A stretch of DNA of 64,000 nucleotides from Cristatella mucedo (lineage: Eukaryota > Bryozoa > Phylactolaemata > Cristatellidae), in NCBI GenBank assembly GCA_009760855.2, contig WPIO01000026.1, forward strand, positions 4,634,501-4,698,500, given 5' to 3'. Positions within the stretch are counted from its first letter, which is position 1; the number at the start of each line of letters is the position of its first letter. Shown piece by piece: positions 31,017 to 58,299 of the stretch. The translations under genes and the position numbers were made by a program. The notes beneath the pieces were generated by a model. That model was given only the letters and a program-made list of their open reading frames with translations. It searched no databases and had not been told where the DNA came from.

Positions 31017-32007
31017 CCGCCGGATCCGGCAGCAAGCCGCGATCGTCGGCCGACATCGGCGGCCTCGCTCCTGGTCAGAGCTCGGCAGCTGGGGTGGCTG
31101 CCGGGGCGTCGGCCGACGATGGCGATGGCGCGGCAGTCTTTTGGCAGCCGGAAAGCCTTCTCCACGGTAGCTTCTATGTCTGCCGGTCTCCGAAAGTCGA
31201 ATCTTAGCCTTCTGCATGCTTAAGTAAAATCTCCTCCCTCATTTTTCTAATTCCAAGCCGTTAACTTTCTTTTGAAAAAGTTCGCACGATCCTTAGCGCC
31301 TTGGGAGAACAAACAGTCCGGATTTTATTAGGGCTTAAAATGCGAAAGGATGTGTTTCCTAAGAATTACTCGTGCTCAAAAAGCAGCAAAACAGAAGGTC
31401 TCAATAATTTTGTAAAGCTAATAATATTTTCCGACAACTTTAGAGCGGTGTAACTAAAAACTTGATACGATTTATACGATCTCCCGAGCTTCAATTTTAC
31501 CTAACCGCCATTCTGTCAAAAGGCGGTCTACTAAAGTACTGGCTGGCTTCCTTAGAAAAACCTTGGCTGCTTTCTCGGTTTGAGGTGCTAAAGATCCAGC
31601 ATGGCTTGACCGTAAAAAAATGTGCCAACAACCTAAGCCGAAAGCGGCTGACAAAACTATTTTCTCCTTTTCGAATGCTGCAGCGAAGACAAATTACAAT
31701 AACCTGGCATCCGGCCCCCTACCCGTGGGGGGGACACACTAAGTGTCTGGGCTGCTGCGACGAAGCTTAAGCGAGACATTTCTCGCTGACATACGAGGAG
31801 GTGTCGTTCTTGTTCTATTGCCATTAAAAACTTATTAGGCCAACTAATGCCACATTGCCTTCACATTGCCGTATGCCTTGTAGCGTGCGATAACATTTAA
31901 AGCTTTGAACAGATATGACATTGCATTGAAAAACTAATAGATTTTAAAATGATTGACTCGTCCCAACGTATGTTTGCGATATAAGAATGGTAGCAAAAAA
32001 CTGTACC
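31017..32007. other. No recognisable gene
   Basis: 31017-31220 is G+C-rich and open in several frames but matches no family I know. The rest is AT-rich with ORFs up to 102 codons and no motif. Confidence 0.5.
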
Positions 32008-32015
32008 AATGCAAT

Positions 32016-32407
32016 CAATGGCGGTGCCAGGATTTTCATCTAGGGGGAGACCAGCAAGCATTTTGATTCGGGCAAGATCCGCAGGGTTTTCGTGTTGGCG
32101 GGGGTTGAACCGCAATTAATGGAAAAATAGAGCAAACAAAAATAGTGTTCATTCTATATGACCTTTGCAGTTGTTCATCGAGTAGTAGAGGCTTCTGTTG
32201 TCCTCGCTCGTCGCCTGTCGAAGCGTTTGCTCTAGTCGCCTGTTGAAGCGTAAGCGCGATTCCAACGAATGTGGAATTCGGACAAAATTTCGTCGTTGGT
32301 GAAGGTTGGGGGAGAAATAGGGGTCAGCCGGTCACTTCCTCGCTGTAAGGGGGGGAATGCCACCCCCCCCCCCCTTACAGAAGGCAGACCCCATGGCTCC
32401 GCCACTG
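32016..32407. mobile_element. hAT-type MITE with target duplication
   Basis: The ends CAATGGCGGTGCCAGG and (complemented) CAGTGGCGGAGCCATGG are inverted repeats. The flanks AATGCAAT (32008-32015) and AGTGCAAT (32408-32415) form an 8-bp target duplication with one change, typical of hAT elements. The interior holds a hairpin with G and C runs (about 32342-32386) and no transposase. Confidence 0.75.
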
Positions 32408-32499
32408 AGTGCAATCATTACTAACGCGCCTCTATTTAGTAGAGAGTGTTTTACCCCAAGCAAAGGTCATTACCGTGCTCATAAACGAATTTGAAAAAA

Positions 32500-32849
32500 A
32501 TAATAAACGCCGACGGGTCGTCTGAGCTCAGACCGGCCGGCTGCAGCCGCCACCGTCGGGACGCTCTGCGTGCGTACGTTCATTTCCGCCGTACTGTGAC
32601 TAAGCTAAGGCTCGAGGACGCCGTAGCTCGACGTATGCCGCGCACTAGTTTTCCGGCCGACGCCTGCGTTCAGGCGCCGCGGCGCATCCGTCAACGCCCG
32701 GATGTGGCAACCGCCCAGCCCTTAGTTCGCGATGCGGTTATTCAAGCGGGCGTCCGCAACCGCAGGAGGAGCGGAGCAGCTTCGGGCGGCGCTCTCGGAT
32801 CTCGTATCGCGAGCCCTGCGTCGGTGCGATCCTCGGCCACCCTCGCCTC
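32500..32849. other. G+C-rich stretch downstream of the calponin gene
   Basis: Open in several frames because it is G+C-rich and stop-poor. No domain was recognised. Confidence 0.45.
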
Positions 32850-33015
32850 TCTGCCTTAGCCTTGGCCTTAGCCCAAGGGTAAGGTGCTCGCTCGTCACGA
32901 GTTCGGTCGTGGGATCGAGTCGAGTAGCGGACAATCCACCATTGCCTGCCCGAAAGCGGCGGCGACAGCCGCTGAGGCTCGCCCGCCGCTCCGTAGAGCG
33001 GGGCGATTGAATTGG
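32850..33015 (+). mobile_element. G+C-drifted SINE-1 copy
   Basis: GGTAAGGTGCTCGC, GGTCGTGGGATCGAGTC, ACAATCCACCATTGCCTGCC, AGCGGCGGCGACAGCCG and CGGGGCGATTGAATTGG align in order with the SINE-1 A box, B box, body and tail. Many changes are toward G or C. Confidence 0.55.
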
Positions 33016-33094
33016 CCTCGACCTTCGCTTCTGCTTTCTCCCTCGCCGCTCCGATCGGCTCGATCCGTTCACGCGCAGCGCGTAAATTAGAGGG

Positions 33095-33100
33095 TTTATT
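33095..33100 (-). promoter_or_regulatory. Polyadenylation signal AATAAA of the calponin gene
   Basis: A canonical AATAAA on the minus strand 370 bases after the stop codon, giving a 3' UTR of about 390 bases. The UTR is G+C-rich with CGG and GCC runs. Confidence 0.7.
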
Positions 33101-33469
33101 CACAGAAGCTGATATTGAGCGGCAGCGGGAGCGGCGGCGGCGGCGGCGGCCTCGCTAACCGCAGGTTAAGCCGGCTAAAGCAGCAGTAAGCGGTAGTCAT
33201 AGGAGCATAGCAAGCAGCACGATTTCCAAACTCTAATCGCAGGCGTAGGCGGGTGCTCGCGCGCGTGCGCGCGGGCGCATATTGCGATCGCAATTTCTCG
33301 ATCTACGGCCGGGCAGCTGGCTGTAGCAGCGAGAGCCGCGTTTCCCGAATGAACTTCTCCCTCGGCTCTCGGCCGTCGCTCGCTCGCTCGGTCGGTCGAT
33401 GGCCGCCGCCGCCGCCGCGGTGCCCATCGAAGGCGGCCGCGGCGGCCGCGGCGGCCGCGGCGATCCGCT

Positions 33470-48585
<15,116 letters not shown>

Positions 48586-50379
48586 TCTTCGGTTTTCTCG
48601 CTAGAGCGCACGGGCGGCGCGCGACGCGTCACAATCCAGCACGCCCCGAGAGGACGGTCTCGCGCGCGCGCGCGTGCGATCGAGGACGCACGGCCGCGGC
48701 CCCGAAAGCTCGGGCAGGGCTCGCTGTGCGTCGCCGACCGGCGGCGCCGACCTGAGGCGTCGACCGGAGGCGGCGACCGGCGGCGGCACTAGCGGAAGGT
48801 CGGCGAGGCCGCGCCGACTGCAACTTACTTGCGACAGAGGCAGAGCGAGCTCCGGAGCAGACCAGCGCGCAGACCGACGAAAGTAGAGGCGAGTAGAAAC
48901 AAACGATGAATTTATGGATTTAGCGAAACGATATTACTTCCCTATTCTTAGACAGTTCTCGCCGGTGTCGGGTTACCTGGGGCGAACGCTCGCCTTATTT
49001 AGGCGTCGGCCCGGAGCACGTGCGGGTCACGTGACGTTCCGGCGAAGCGAAAGCGCTAGACCGCGCGGGTTGCAGAGAGGCGTGGCGCCACGCTCTCTCG
49101 GTCTTGGACTAGAAAAGGTGCGCCGTATCGCCATGGAGGCTAGATATTGCGAGTAGTGCAGAGGTATATGGTTACTCCTTCGGCCATCTGCCTATTTGAT
49201 ACCTAATTTCCGAACCCCCGCCCAGCTGCAATGAGCGTATGAGGTAACGAGCCGACAGGTTGCCATTTTCCCCGAAGTTTTCTCGAACGAAGAGCTAACG
49301 TAATAATATTTGGCTACTGTCCTAATCGCACACGCAAGGTAAGAAAAAATTCACGCTCATTTATAACGCGGTGATGACGTAAAATACCTTCCGATTGGCC
49401 ACAGCAGGATCCTCTCATGGCAGTCATTGTGCGGAGCGGCTGCTGGGCGGAAGTAAAAGAAGTCAACGCGGTCAACACTGTCAACAGCGCGGAGACGCGG
49501 TCGCCGCGTTGACAGACCGAACCCGTTTCGCGCCGGCGGCTGCTGAGTACTCGTTGTGCGGAGGTGGCATGGTACCGCTACCACTGCTCGCGGGTTTTAG
49601 TTCGTCCTGAAAAAAGGGTCGTCCTTAAATTCCTGTCCTGGGGAAGTGACGTCGGCGTCCCGCCGCCTGTGCGCGCGACGCGGAGCGCTGCTTTCTGGCA
49701 CGCGAGCGGAAATCGTTAGCCCCACTGATGTCTCTCGCGCGTCACGTGCGCGTCACGCGCGAGCCGCTCTGTAGTGGAGCAGCGAAAGCTCGAGAGACCG
49801 CAGCAGCGCGGAGCCGGCGACGTCCGGAACGATGGCGCTCCGGTGGAAGGAGGCGTAGGTCGTGCGCGCGCGGCACCGCGTGCCGACGCGGCGGCGGCGG
49901 CGGCGGTGGCATCCGATGCGGTGGATGGCGGAGAGAGCTGTTCGTCGGGGCGACCGCCGCGGCGGCGTAGCTGGGATCGAAGCGCTCGCGATCCGCACCC
50001 TTTCATTGCAAGCCGCCTGCGGCGCACGCTGACTGACAGCCTGACTGAGAAAGTGAGCGCCGGCGGCGGCGCGTCGCCGCTGCGCCGGCGGACAGGTACG
50101 GGATTAGTGACGGGCGATTTCAGAGAGAGGACGATTGCAAAGAGGATCTTCAGCCTGAGAGCTAACGCCAGGACGGACTAGATGGGAGGAGAAATTCAGA
50201 CTAATGGCATAGCTCCTTTGTGTTCATGGGCCCATTCTCGCTGCGTTCGTTCGACGGTCCAGCAAACACGAACCGCTTTCTTGGTGATTAAACGCGATAT
50301 TTATTTTTCACAAGGACGTTTACGATAGGAAGCTGCTGGCACGCGTCAGGGCCTACCACCGTGGATGGCGTTCGCGGAA

Positions 50380-50450
50380 TAGCAAATGTAAAGCGCCTAG
50401 AAAGAGATTGAATTATCTGAGCGAGCTTTATCAAGTGCGTTATTAAGATT
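50380..50450 (+). mobile_element. L2-like LINE tail fragment
   Basis: AGCAAATGTAAAGCGCCTAG, AAAGAGATTGAATTATCTGA and GCTTTATCAAGTGC. Confidence 0.75.
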
Positions 50451-50629
50451 AAATAGCCACGAAAACTTGCATGGCGACGAACCACACGTATGTCGCCTTG
50501 AATCCGGCGATCAAATGCTCGTGGAAATTACTCTCTACCTCGCACTGCATCTTGGATGTGTGGGAGTGCCCTCAGCTGAGTGCATTCTCACCAAATCACA
50601 AACGTTTGGAGTCCACCACTTTGGCTGCA

Positions 50630-50812
<183 letters not shown>

Positions 50813-52140
50813 CGCTTTATCTATCTATATATCTCTGGTTACAGGATTATCTTAAGCTATTACCAGGGCTATCGTACGTCATAGTTACTCAGTTGAGCTT
50901 CCAGAAACCGACGCTGCTTCTCTGCAGTCACTCTGAGATGCTGCTTGGCTCTTGGGCTGATAGCGCCACGATCTTGGTATTCAAAAGCAAGCTGCAGCGT
51001 AAACGCTGCTCGCCACTTTGTCTGCCGTGGAAATCGGCGGGTTTTTTAAAGTTACCATTCCAGTGCATAATCCAAGGGATCGACGCCAGAGGATAACATT
51101 CACTCCCAGTTTCAGCTAGTGGGGCTTTTATGAATTTTCATTTGCGTAATTTGGTTGCCGTCGCGCACTGCACAAAACGCCAGCGGACGAGCAACACCAC
51201 CAGTTTATTCGACTACGCACCGAGCCGGTGGAAGCGCCGCTGACGACCCGCATACATTCATCCTAACAGGCGCTACCGTCGTCTGCGGTTCCGGAGCGCT
51301 GCGCTCCGATTCGTTTGTGTTGTTGCTAACGCCTGCGTCCCTCCAGCCGACTGGGGCCTACCAGGAGACAACAACATTTAGGCGCGGCACTGTCGCGCGC
51401 TGGGCTGTCCGGAGCAGTGCCTTCAAATAAACGAAACCGCAAGTAGCTCGAATGCACTGAAGGAATAGCTATTCTGAATACTTCGTGTCGTTTTTTCTGC
51501 AGACATAGGGCACGTATTTAGCACTGATAAACCTTGTAATACAGGCTACGAGCTCAACATCAGTGATACCTAGTCCATTTCTGTGCGTGTAGATAAGAAT
51601 CTCAATGAACTCGTAAGCTATTTCCATAAGTATCCTTCCCTTCATAGACATTTCTACATCCACACCACAAGACATTCCTTATTCTTTGCACCAGTCAGTT
51701 GAGGTCATTGCAAATCGATATTGAAAAGCGGACTAGAGCTTTGTGTTCAATGATACTAAAAGCTGGTTTACTGCCCTTACACAGCCTGGTCTTTCAATTA
51801 GCTTCATGTTGCACTTGCTCACGTTACTGTCGACTGGTTTTTTACTATGAATAACTTTTGTAACGTCTTTTTTGTCGGTGCGTCACTGCTCCTAATTCGG
51901 GCGAATGGGCTCCTAATATGTACATCCAAAACCTACGAAAATTTCATACTCACCACTTGATGTAATGTAATTTTTCTCCATCTATATCTACACCAAGCCA
52001 CGCAGACTAAATGCTATGCTATAGCGGTTTCTACAGCGAACACATAGCCTATGAGAATTGTAGTGCTAATACTGCAGCCCAAGACTCGGGAGAGCAGTCG
52101 AGGAAGTGAGTGGCAGCCTAGGACGTGCCACAGTAGGCAG
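50813..52140. other. No recognisable gene
   Basis: A G+C-rich block at 51130-51430 is open on the plus strand for 91 codons without a known domain. The rest is AT-rich. Confidence 0.5.
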
Positions 52141-52142
52141 CT

Positions 52143-52185
52143 GCTTGTTGTTGGCTCAGTACCGCCATTGATGTTAGCTGTCATC
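52143..52185 (+). repeat. Short dispersed repeat shared with 62294-62335
   Basis: TGTTGTTGGCTCAGTACCGC followed by CATTGATGTT has a close match at 62294 (TGTTGTTGGCTCAGTAACGT, CATTGATATT). The wider match is too weak to define a family. Confidence 0.5.
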
Positions 52186-52649
52186 CTAGTGCATCTTACT
52201 GGCATTGACTCAATTAGCTTCGGCACAAGAGGCTCTGTCTAGCAGAACATTTTTGGTACGTGTGCGTTCGTGCGAGCTCTTCAGAGCTCTTTAGTGTGGT
52301 TTCGGTGTTTATGCTCAGTTGAGCAGGTATGTCTCTTGCCTGTTATTGGAAGGTTCGATGAGGTTCAAGTGGCTACACTGCATGCTCATTTTTCATTTTA
52401 TTGCCATGTTAACCTATTAGTGTTTGTGTGCGTACGTGCGTGTGCCTGCTTATGTTCGCCCTCGGGCGGTTCTTAATAAATCAGCCTTTTATTGCATCAG
52501 CTGCATGTTCTTTTTTTGCTGCTGCTGCACGGTAACTTGGGAAGGAGTGGGAAGGCTGGTTGGAGCTCTGTCTCTAGCTCTGCTCGCTGTGACGAATCCT
52601 GCCTGGTATTGCTTCATTTTCAAGCAAATTGACCTCAGCTAAGAAGTGT

Positions 52650-52972
52650 TAGCAGAACTCGCTCCCGACTGACGTCACTCCATCCCCTGACTGACTCGAG
52701 GACATTTAAAAAGAAGCTGAAAGCATATCTAGTTATTGCAGCATTTAGTGAGTCGATTTGAATCGTCCTCCGTGTGCTTATGCGTGCTGATACTGTGCAT
52801 TCTGCCACTAACCTTATTTGCATGCTGACCCTGTGCATATAATCTCTAAACATTGTATGCTTGTTGATATGAGCATGCTACTATCAACCATTCGATCATG
52901 CCTCCTTTACATAATATGTAAAGTGCCTGGAAAGAGATTAAGTTCTCCGAGGGTGCTATATAAATGTATAAC

Positions 52973-53003
<31 letters not shown>
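52650..53003 (+). mobile_element. L2-like LINE 3' end
   Basis: The end of ORF2 (FKKKLKAYLV, about 52707-52737), 3' UTR with GCCACTAACCTTATTTGC, tail (AGAGATTAAGTTCTCCGAGG then GTGCTATATAAATG) and a 30-bp (ATT)n run. Confidence 0.87.
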
Positions 53004-53004
<1 letters not shown>

Positions 53005-53240
53005 GGACATGCCACAGTAGGCACCAGGACGTGTCGCACTAACACTAGGATGTGTCACAGTAGGCACTAGGATGTGTCACAGTAGGCACTATGATGTGCC
53101 ACAGTATGCACTAGCACGTGTCAAGGTAGGATATGTCACATTAAGCACTAGGATGTACCGCAGTAGGCACTAGGGTGTGCCACAGTAGGCACCAGAACGT
53201 GTCACAGTATGTAGTAGGGCATGCCACTGTAGGCAGAAGC
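53004..53240 (+). repeat. Minisatellite of about 22-bp units
   Basis: About ten diverged copies of CACTAGGATGTGTCACAG plus TAGG. A single related unit (AGGACGTGCCACAGTAGGCA) lies at 52110-52140, on the other side of the LINE. Confidence 0.85.
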
Positions 53241-53569
53241 AGAGAAGATGTAGTTTTGCTCACTCATACAACGGATCTGCCCTCTCTAGTGGAAACACTT
53301 GCCGATGTTCTCAAAAATTGCAGTCACCTGAATAATCACTGCAAACGCCATCGCGAAGCCTTACCCGACGGTTTACTGCAGAACTTAAACATGCTAGGAA
53401 TAACTGATGCCAGCTTAAAAAACCATATACAATATCCTGGCTGGCCGTCCATAAGCTGGCATTCGCTTTTTATTGTAGGCAGTACCAATCCATCATCGCT
53501 ATTGCCAAATTTAGTTTTCTTCAAGAACATAGTTGAATTACAGTTAAGACACAGCTCCAAAATTCTATT

Positions 53570-53664
53570 GCGTATCACTTTGCAGCAAATGTAAAGCGCC
53601 TAGAAAGAGATTAAGTTCTCTGAGGGCGCTTTATCAAGTGCAATATTATTATTATTATTATTAA
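53570..53664 (+). mobile_element. L2-like LINE 3' tail
   Basis: Near-identical to 3190-3291: ATTGCGTATCACTTTGCAGC, AAATGTAAAGCGCCTAG, AGTTCTCTGAGGGCGCTTTA and an (ATT)n end. The ORF at 53175-53594 leading into it is not clearly LINE protein. Confidence 0.87.
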
Positions 53665-54139
53665 AATGCGGGCGCTGGATATCAACAATCTCCTTAATTA
53701 ACAGTGATCTTGCAGGGTGATCTAGTCGATCGTTTTCCTAGCTTTTTTTTCAGCAAATTACCCAAAAAATCATGCCCAAGGTAACAACCCCCGTGAGACT
53801 CCTCGCCTGAAGTTCCTTGCTTTTCGTCAAGATCCATCATTTTTAATCCTGCCACTTGTGACCTCCATCCGAAGCTTGCATGTGCTGCCAAGAAGACTAG
53901 TGGCCACCTACACCGCATACCTACCGTTCTTCGTCTGGGATGCATTGATTTGTTACTGCCTCGCATAAATACAGAAATAACTTCAACCTCTGGTCTTGCC
54001 CCTCCATCCTTTAAAAGGCATTGTCAGTCCACTATCATAACCACACAAGACCTGACGGACTTCAGTAACTTCCTTGCAGTCGTACTAATGCCGCTCCTAT
54101 CAGAGACACGTGTACCTGAACTGTCAGACCAATGAGATA

Positions 54140-54760
54140 CTTAAATTAAAACTTCAAACTTTGCTTAGTAAGTTCCGCTCAGGTTTTTAGATCTACTCCC
54201 TATAAAGAGTCACCAGTGTTGCTATTTTTGAATGAGACTTCTGAGGAATGCTGACTTATTGAGTCTGTCTTTTAGTTCTAGATGAATCTTTCTGCAGCTG
54301 TTAATCACCAAATCCGTCTTGTATGCCTACCGACTCGCCTTCCCTGGTGTAATTTCGGTTTGAGAAGGCACACCTTGCACTAGCAGCCTTCGTATACCGA
54401 TCTAGAAGTGTGGTTGCCATATTTGGAGCAGAATCCGGGCTTCCAAGGCGCATCCTAAAAAGCCAGTAAAGTCACAACCTCTGAACTCCCTTGAGAAATG
54501 CTCCAACGTTTCTGCGTACGAAGTGGCGAACATACTTTGATTAAGTCTAATGAAAAAGATATCGTCACCTAAAAATCTTATTCAATCCCCTCTCTGGCCT
54601 TCACTGGTGGACGAACTTAGTCTATCTATAAAATAAGTTTTGTAAATTAGGGCAATTGCTTCCGAATTGGATCTTGTTCCTTGTCGTCAGCATTGGCTCC
54701 CATTAGCAGACCATTGGAAGTGAGCTAGTGTCGCTGCCGTATATTTACCTATTTACCACT
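54140..54760 (+). mobile_element. Probable decayed LINE reverse transcriptase region
   Basis: Scattered traces in the right order: LQTLLSKFRSG, LVLDESFCSC in the place of the S-A-A-F-D segment, and RQHWLPLADHW like the L-x-W-L-P-x-x-x-R-I-D-F-K block. Many stops. The evidence is weak. Confidence 0.4.
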
Positions 54761-55509
54761 ACAGGATCTCACTCATTTGTCCACGTACCTTTTTTATGCG
54801 CACGGCACTTTTTTCCATGGGGACAAAGATGTCAACGGGTTTCGGTTTGGCTTTAGTCGGACTCCAAAATGCTGCCTCGACAATAACGTTAGTCTCTGGG
54901 GAAAATTATCAGAAGTTGCGGAAACCTTTGGCGGATTGAAGAGGTTGCTGCAGTTATACATTTATTTTTTTTTATGATTGCAGAATGTATGCTTTTCTCT
55001 TGATGGAAAATTTGAGTTCCAAGATTCTTTTGTAAAGTTATGTATAGCTAGTTCATTCACTTTAACAAATATTGTTGGACTAGTTTTCAGGGCTTGTGCT
55101 GAACCCTCAAAGCACGCAGCCACAAAATATAGTTTCTAAAAACCTCAATAAATAATATTAATACTAACATTCATTAGTCGTTTGTATAGCATCATAGGAA
55201 AGCTGAATCTCTATTCAGTTGCTTAATAACTGGCTGCAAGAGATGCAATAACGAAGATCCAATGAAATGCAAGTTATCTGGCTTAGAGATGCATTCAAAG
55301 CCCATGAGAAAATTCTTAGGTCTGCTGATTCGTACGACTTCTGATATTTAACATTGGCTGAGCAAGCGCAAATAAAAATATTAGCGTACAGGAAGAAAGA
55401 AAGACGCAGACGGGCGCAGGGAAGGCCGAGGGAAACATTGAAGAGGCTACCATTTTATAGTGCGAAATATATATGAAAATTAATCTCCTGGAGACAAGAC
55501 TTTAGTTAC

Positions 55510-55800
55510 AATGCTTCCAAAGCCTAGAACTCACTTTCAAATGCTATCTTGTCGCTACCATCAACTGACTTCACGTTATCGCCTGATTTACTGAACTTTA
55601 GAAAGAAGCTTAAAGCATGTCTTTTCCTCACAGAAATTCCTTTGTCTGCGTGGATTATATTGTATGTAAGTGCATCCTGAAATTGTGCATGCACAGACTA
55701 ACCAATTGACTTGCTTACTTTCCAGAATGTATGAATGGCCTTCAAAGAGATTTGGTCTCCTTGGGGCTCTAAATACATGTTTTATTATTGTTATTATTGT
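55510..55800 (+). mobile_element. Diverged L2-like LINE 3' end
   Basis: ASKA-x-NSLSNAILSLPS and LNFRKKLKACLF (ORF2 end), then TGTGCATGCACAGACTAACC, TTCAAAGAGATTTGGTCTCC, TTGGGGCTCTAAATACATG and an ATT-rich run. Confidence 0.75.
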
Positions 55801-55804
55801 CGAT

Positions 55805-56475
55805 TTTGGTGCGGCAGCTGACAGCTTGACTCCATCTTTTCAAAGCGGAGGAGCAAGAATTGGTAGAGAAGATAAACACTAAATCCAGAAAGTGTATATC
55901 TATTCCATTAGTCCATTTTATTGCGATGCAATTGCTGCCTTTTTGTCACTATTATTCTTTAAACTTGCATGGAAATGGCATTGCTGTTTAACTTTAATAA
56001 CCATCCAGTTGTATTGAGATGCACTGCTGCCTGGATATTGCTATATAGTCCTCTTTGCTCTTTTAGTCTTGAGACGCAGCATCGAATTTGCACAAACAGT
56101 TTTTACTCTTACTTATTTAAGGTCCAATAAAAAATAACGGTTTGAGACTGTCTAAAAGAATGAAGTGTAACTACTTGCCAATTATTTCGAAAACATATTT
56201 CAGCTAAAAGCATATGCATGCTAATGTTTTCGGGGAACTTTTTTGGGATCTTGATTACGGGTCCCTCGCGTTATCAATGAAAAAGGCTCTTCACGCTCAG
56301 CCTAAGTATAATGACACGGAACTTCTGGAAGTAAAAATTCTAATGGCAGGTCACATTGCAGATTTCTCAAAGCTTAAATAATCAGTAGATCTTTCGCAAT
56401 GACAAGGAGCGGGTTTTTCGGTTGTGCACTTTGACCTTAAAAGAATTGTATCAGCTCTTACCTTCCGATTAGTTT
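55805..56475. other. No recognisable gene
   Basis: AT-rich with no ORF above about 60 codons and no repeat match. Confidence 0.55.
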
Positions 56476-56479
56476 AATA

Positions 56480-56625
56480 TAATGCATCTCCGTCTGTAAC
56501 TTCGCAAAGCCACAGAACTCTGTGGATGTTACGCTAGAGAGTTTTTCTATAGCACAATCAAAACCTAAGCGGCTTTCTTTACGCATTCGGTAGCCAACAG
56601 AATTTGCCGAAATCCAAGACGTCGA
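56480..56625 (-). mobile_element. CR1-like LINE 3' fragment
   Basis: GTGGATGTTACGCTAGAGAG, GCACAATCAAAACC, AAGCGGCTTTCTTTACGCAT and CGGTAGCCAACAGAATTTG match 35640-35725 and the complement of 18570-18690. Confidence 0.75.
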
Positions 56626-56823
56626 ATGTCTGCAAGGCAAGCATTTAATTTGTCAGTCACTGCGGCAGGTTTCAACGGTTAAACGGCAAATGCGGATTGA
56701 GTGCCGTCAGCATTGAAGTGATAGCTGATCCTTTGGGTCAGAATCACTTTTTCTAGAGCTCTTGAGCTTAGTAACAGAACCTTATGTGGGATTATTACCC
56801 TCACTATTTAATTGATGGAGTCT

Positions 56824-56889
56824 ATGACATATATTGCTGATATCTTTTACTTCAGTCAATGACATATATTGCTGATATCTTTTACTTGA
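56824..56889. repeat. Tandem duplication of about 33 bp
   Basis: GACATATATTGCTGATATCT followed by TTTACTT occurs twice, starting at about 56827 and 56860. Confidence 0.9.
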
Positions 56890-57505
56890 TAAGTGCCTCA
56901 CATGCTAAGGAAAATAGCGGTTGTATCTCCAATTTCCCATTGCGGAGAGATCTCTATTGTTTTCCATTATAAAAAAATACTCCAGCAGAAAGTATATCTT
57001 ACTTCTCTTTATACGCTTGTGTTTGCAATCAATAAACTTTATTTGAAGGCTATCCGAAATTCAGTCAGTCTTACCGAGAACTATTTACCTGGTGCTCGAT
57101 ATGCCAACTTTCATTGAGTCGAAAAAGAATGCAATCCAATAAATCTGTGTCATAAAGGCGGTACACTCGAGAGAGAACGAAACTGGCGTTCAACAAAATT
57201 AAAGGCAATAGCAGAGCTCAAACAGAAGGGCAGACGCAGAAGATGAAGAAACCAGGACGTCAGACTAAGAAGGCCCGTGAAAGTTTGATAGCGCACTGGC
57301 AATGTCTTTTTGTCATGTTTTGTTTCGTTTAACCACAATCTGTTTCCCGACGATCTTCGAAAGCCGCTGAAAGCCATCATTTCTTGACTTCTTTAATTCG
57401 CCAATCATTGCACTTCAGCGGCTCTCAGCCTTCTGCGACACTCCGCCGACCGTTCGCCGAGAGCTCTCGGTTCTAATGGGAACACTTTGCTGAACGCTAG
57501 CACGC

Positions 57506-57551
57506 TGTGCTATTTTCAATCAGCGGAAGGCCGCTGATTGCAAATAGCACA
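57506..57551. repeat. Near-perfect 21-bp inverted repeat (hairpin)
   Basis: The left arm 57506-57526 and right arm 57531-57551 pair at 20 of 21 positions around a 4-base loop (AAGG). The arms read TGTGCTATTT and CAATCAGCGG with one base between. Confidence 0.9.
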
Positions 57552-58299
57552 TCGACCTGCCACGACAACGAGTTCAAATCTAAAGTTGAACCCTACGCCA
57601 TTGATCAGCCAGCCGTGGACTCAAGGTCAAAAGTCAATTCGTTATCGCCCACTTCCGAATGCAACGAATGGCCGCGCTTTGGCGTCTCAGCAGACTGAAA
57701 TCTAAGGTCAGACCAGCTCGGCCGCATAAGATACTCGGTTAACGATCATGCGACAGCCGCATATGGATGCAGCGAGTAATGCTAAAGGCTGGCAAGTTAA
57801 TGATTATACTAACGATACATTGTTATGATACAAAAGAGAACTGAATCTTTTTCTAGGCATATGCTGGAAGGGAAACGTTGCCAAAATGGTCTCAAATGAG
57901 GACAACTGAGACTAAGACCTTTACCTATGTTGATACCACAAAGCACTAAAAGACTTGTTTCGCACTTTCGTAACAGGATTTAGTTAATGCGAAATTTCTG
58001 AAGCCCTGAGAGGCATTCGCTACGTTTCAAGACACCTTGCGTACTGGTGGTATTCAGTACAGTTATATAGGAAGTTTAAATAAGCTGGAAATATGAGACA
58101 TAAAGCATCAGCATATTTCATAGTTTTTATTCTAGAATTGTTTGTTAAGAATAAACAAGAAGACACTTTGGCCGCTTGTGTGTCGAAACTTCTCACATTA
58201 ATGGAGCTATTTCCTAGGTTTTTTTATTTTCTTGAATGCTACAAAGAGCTAACCTTTCGGTACTAGTCGAGACAGATTGAAACAGACCCGCGTCGATTA

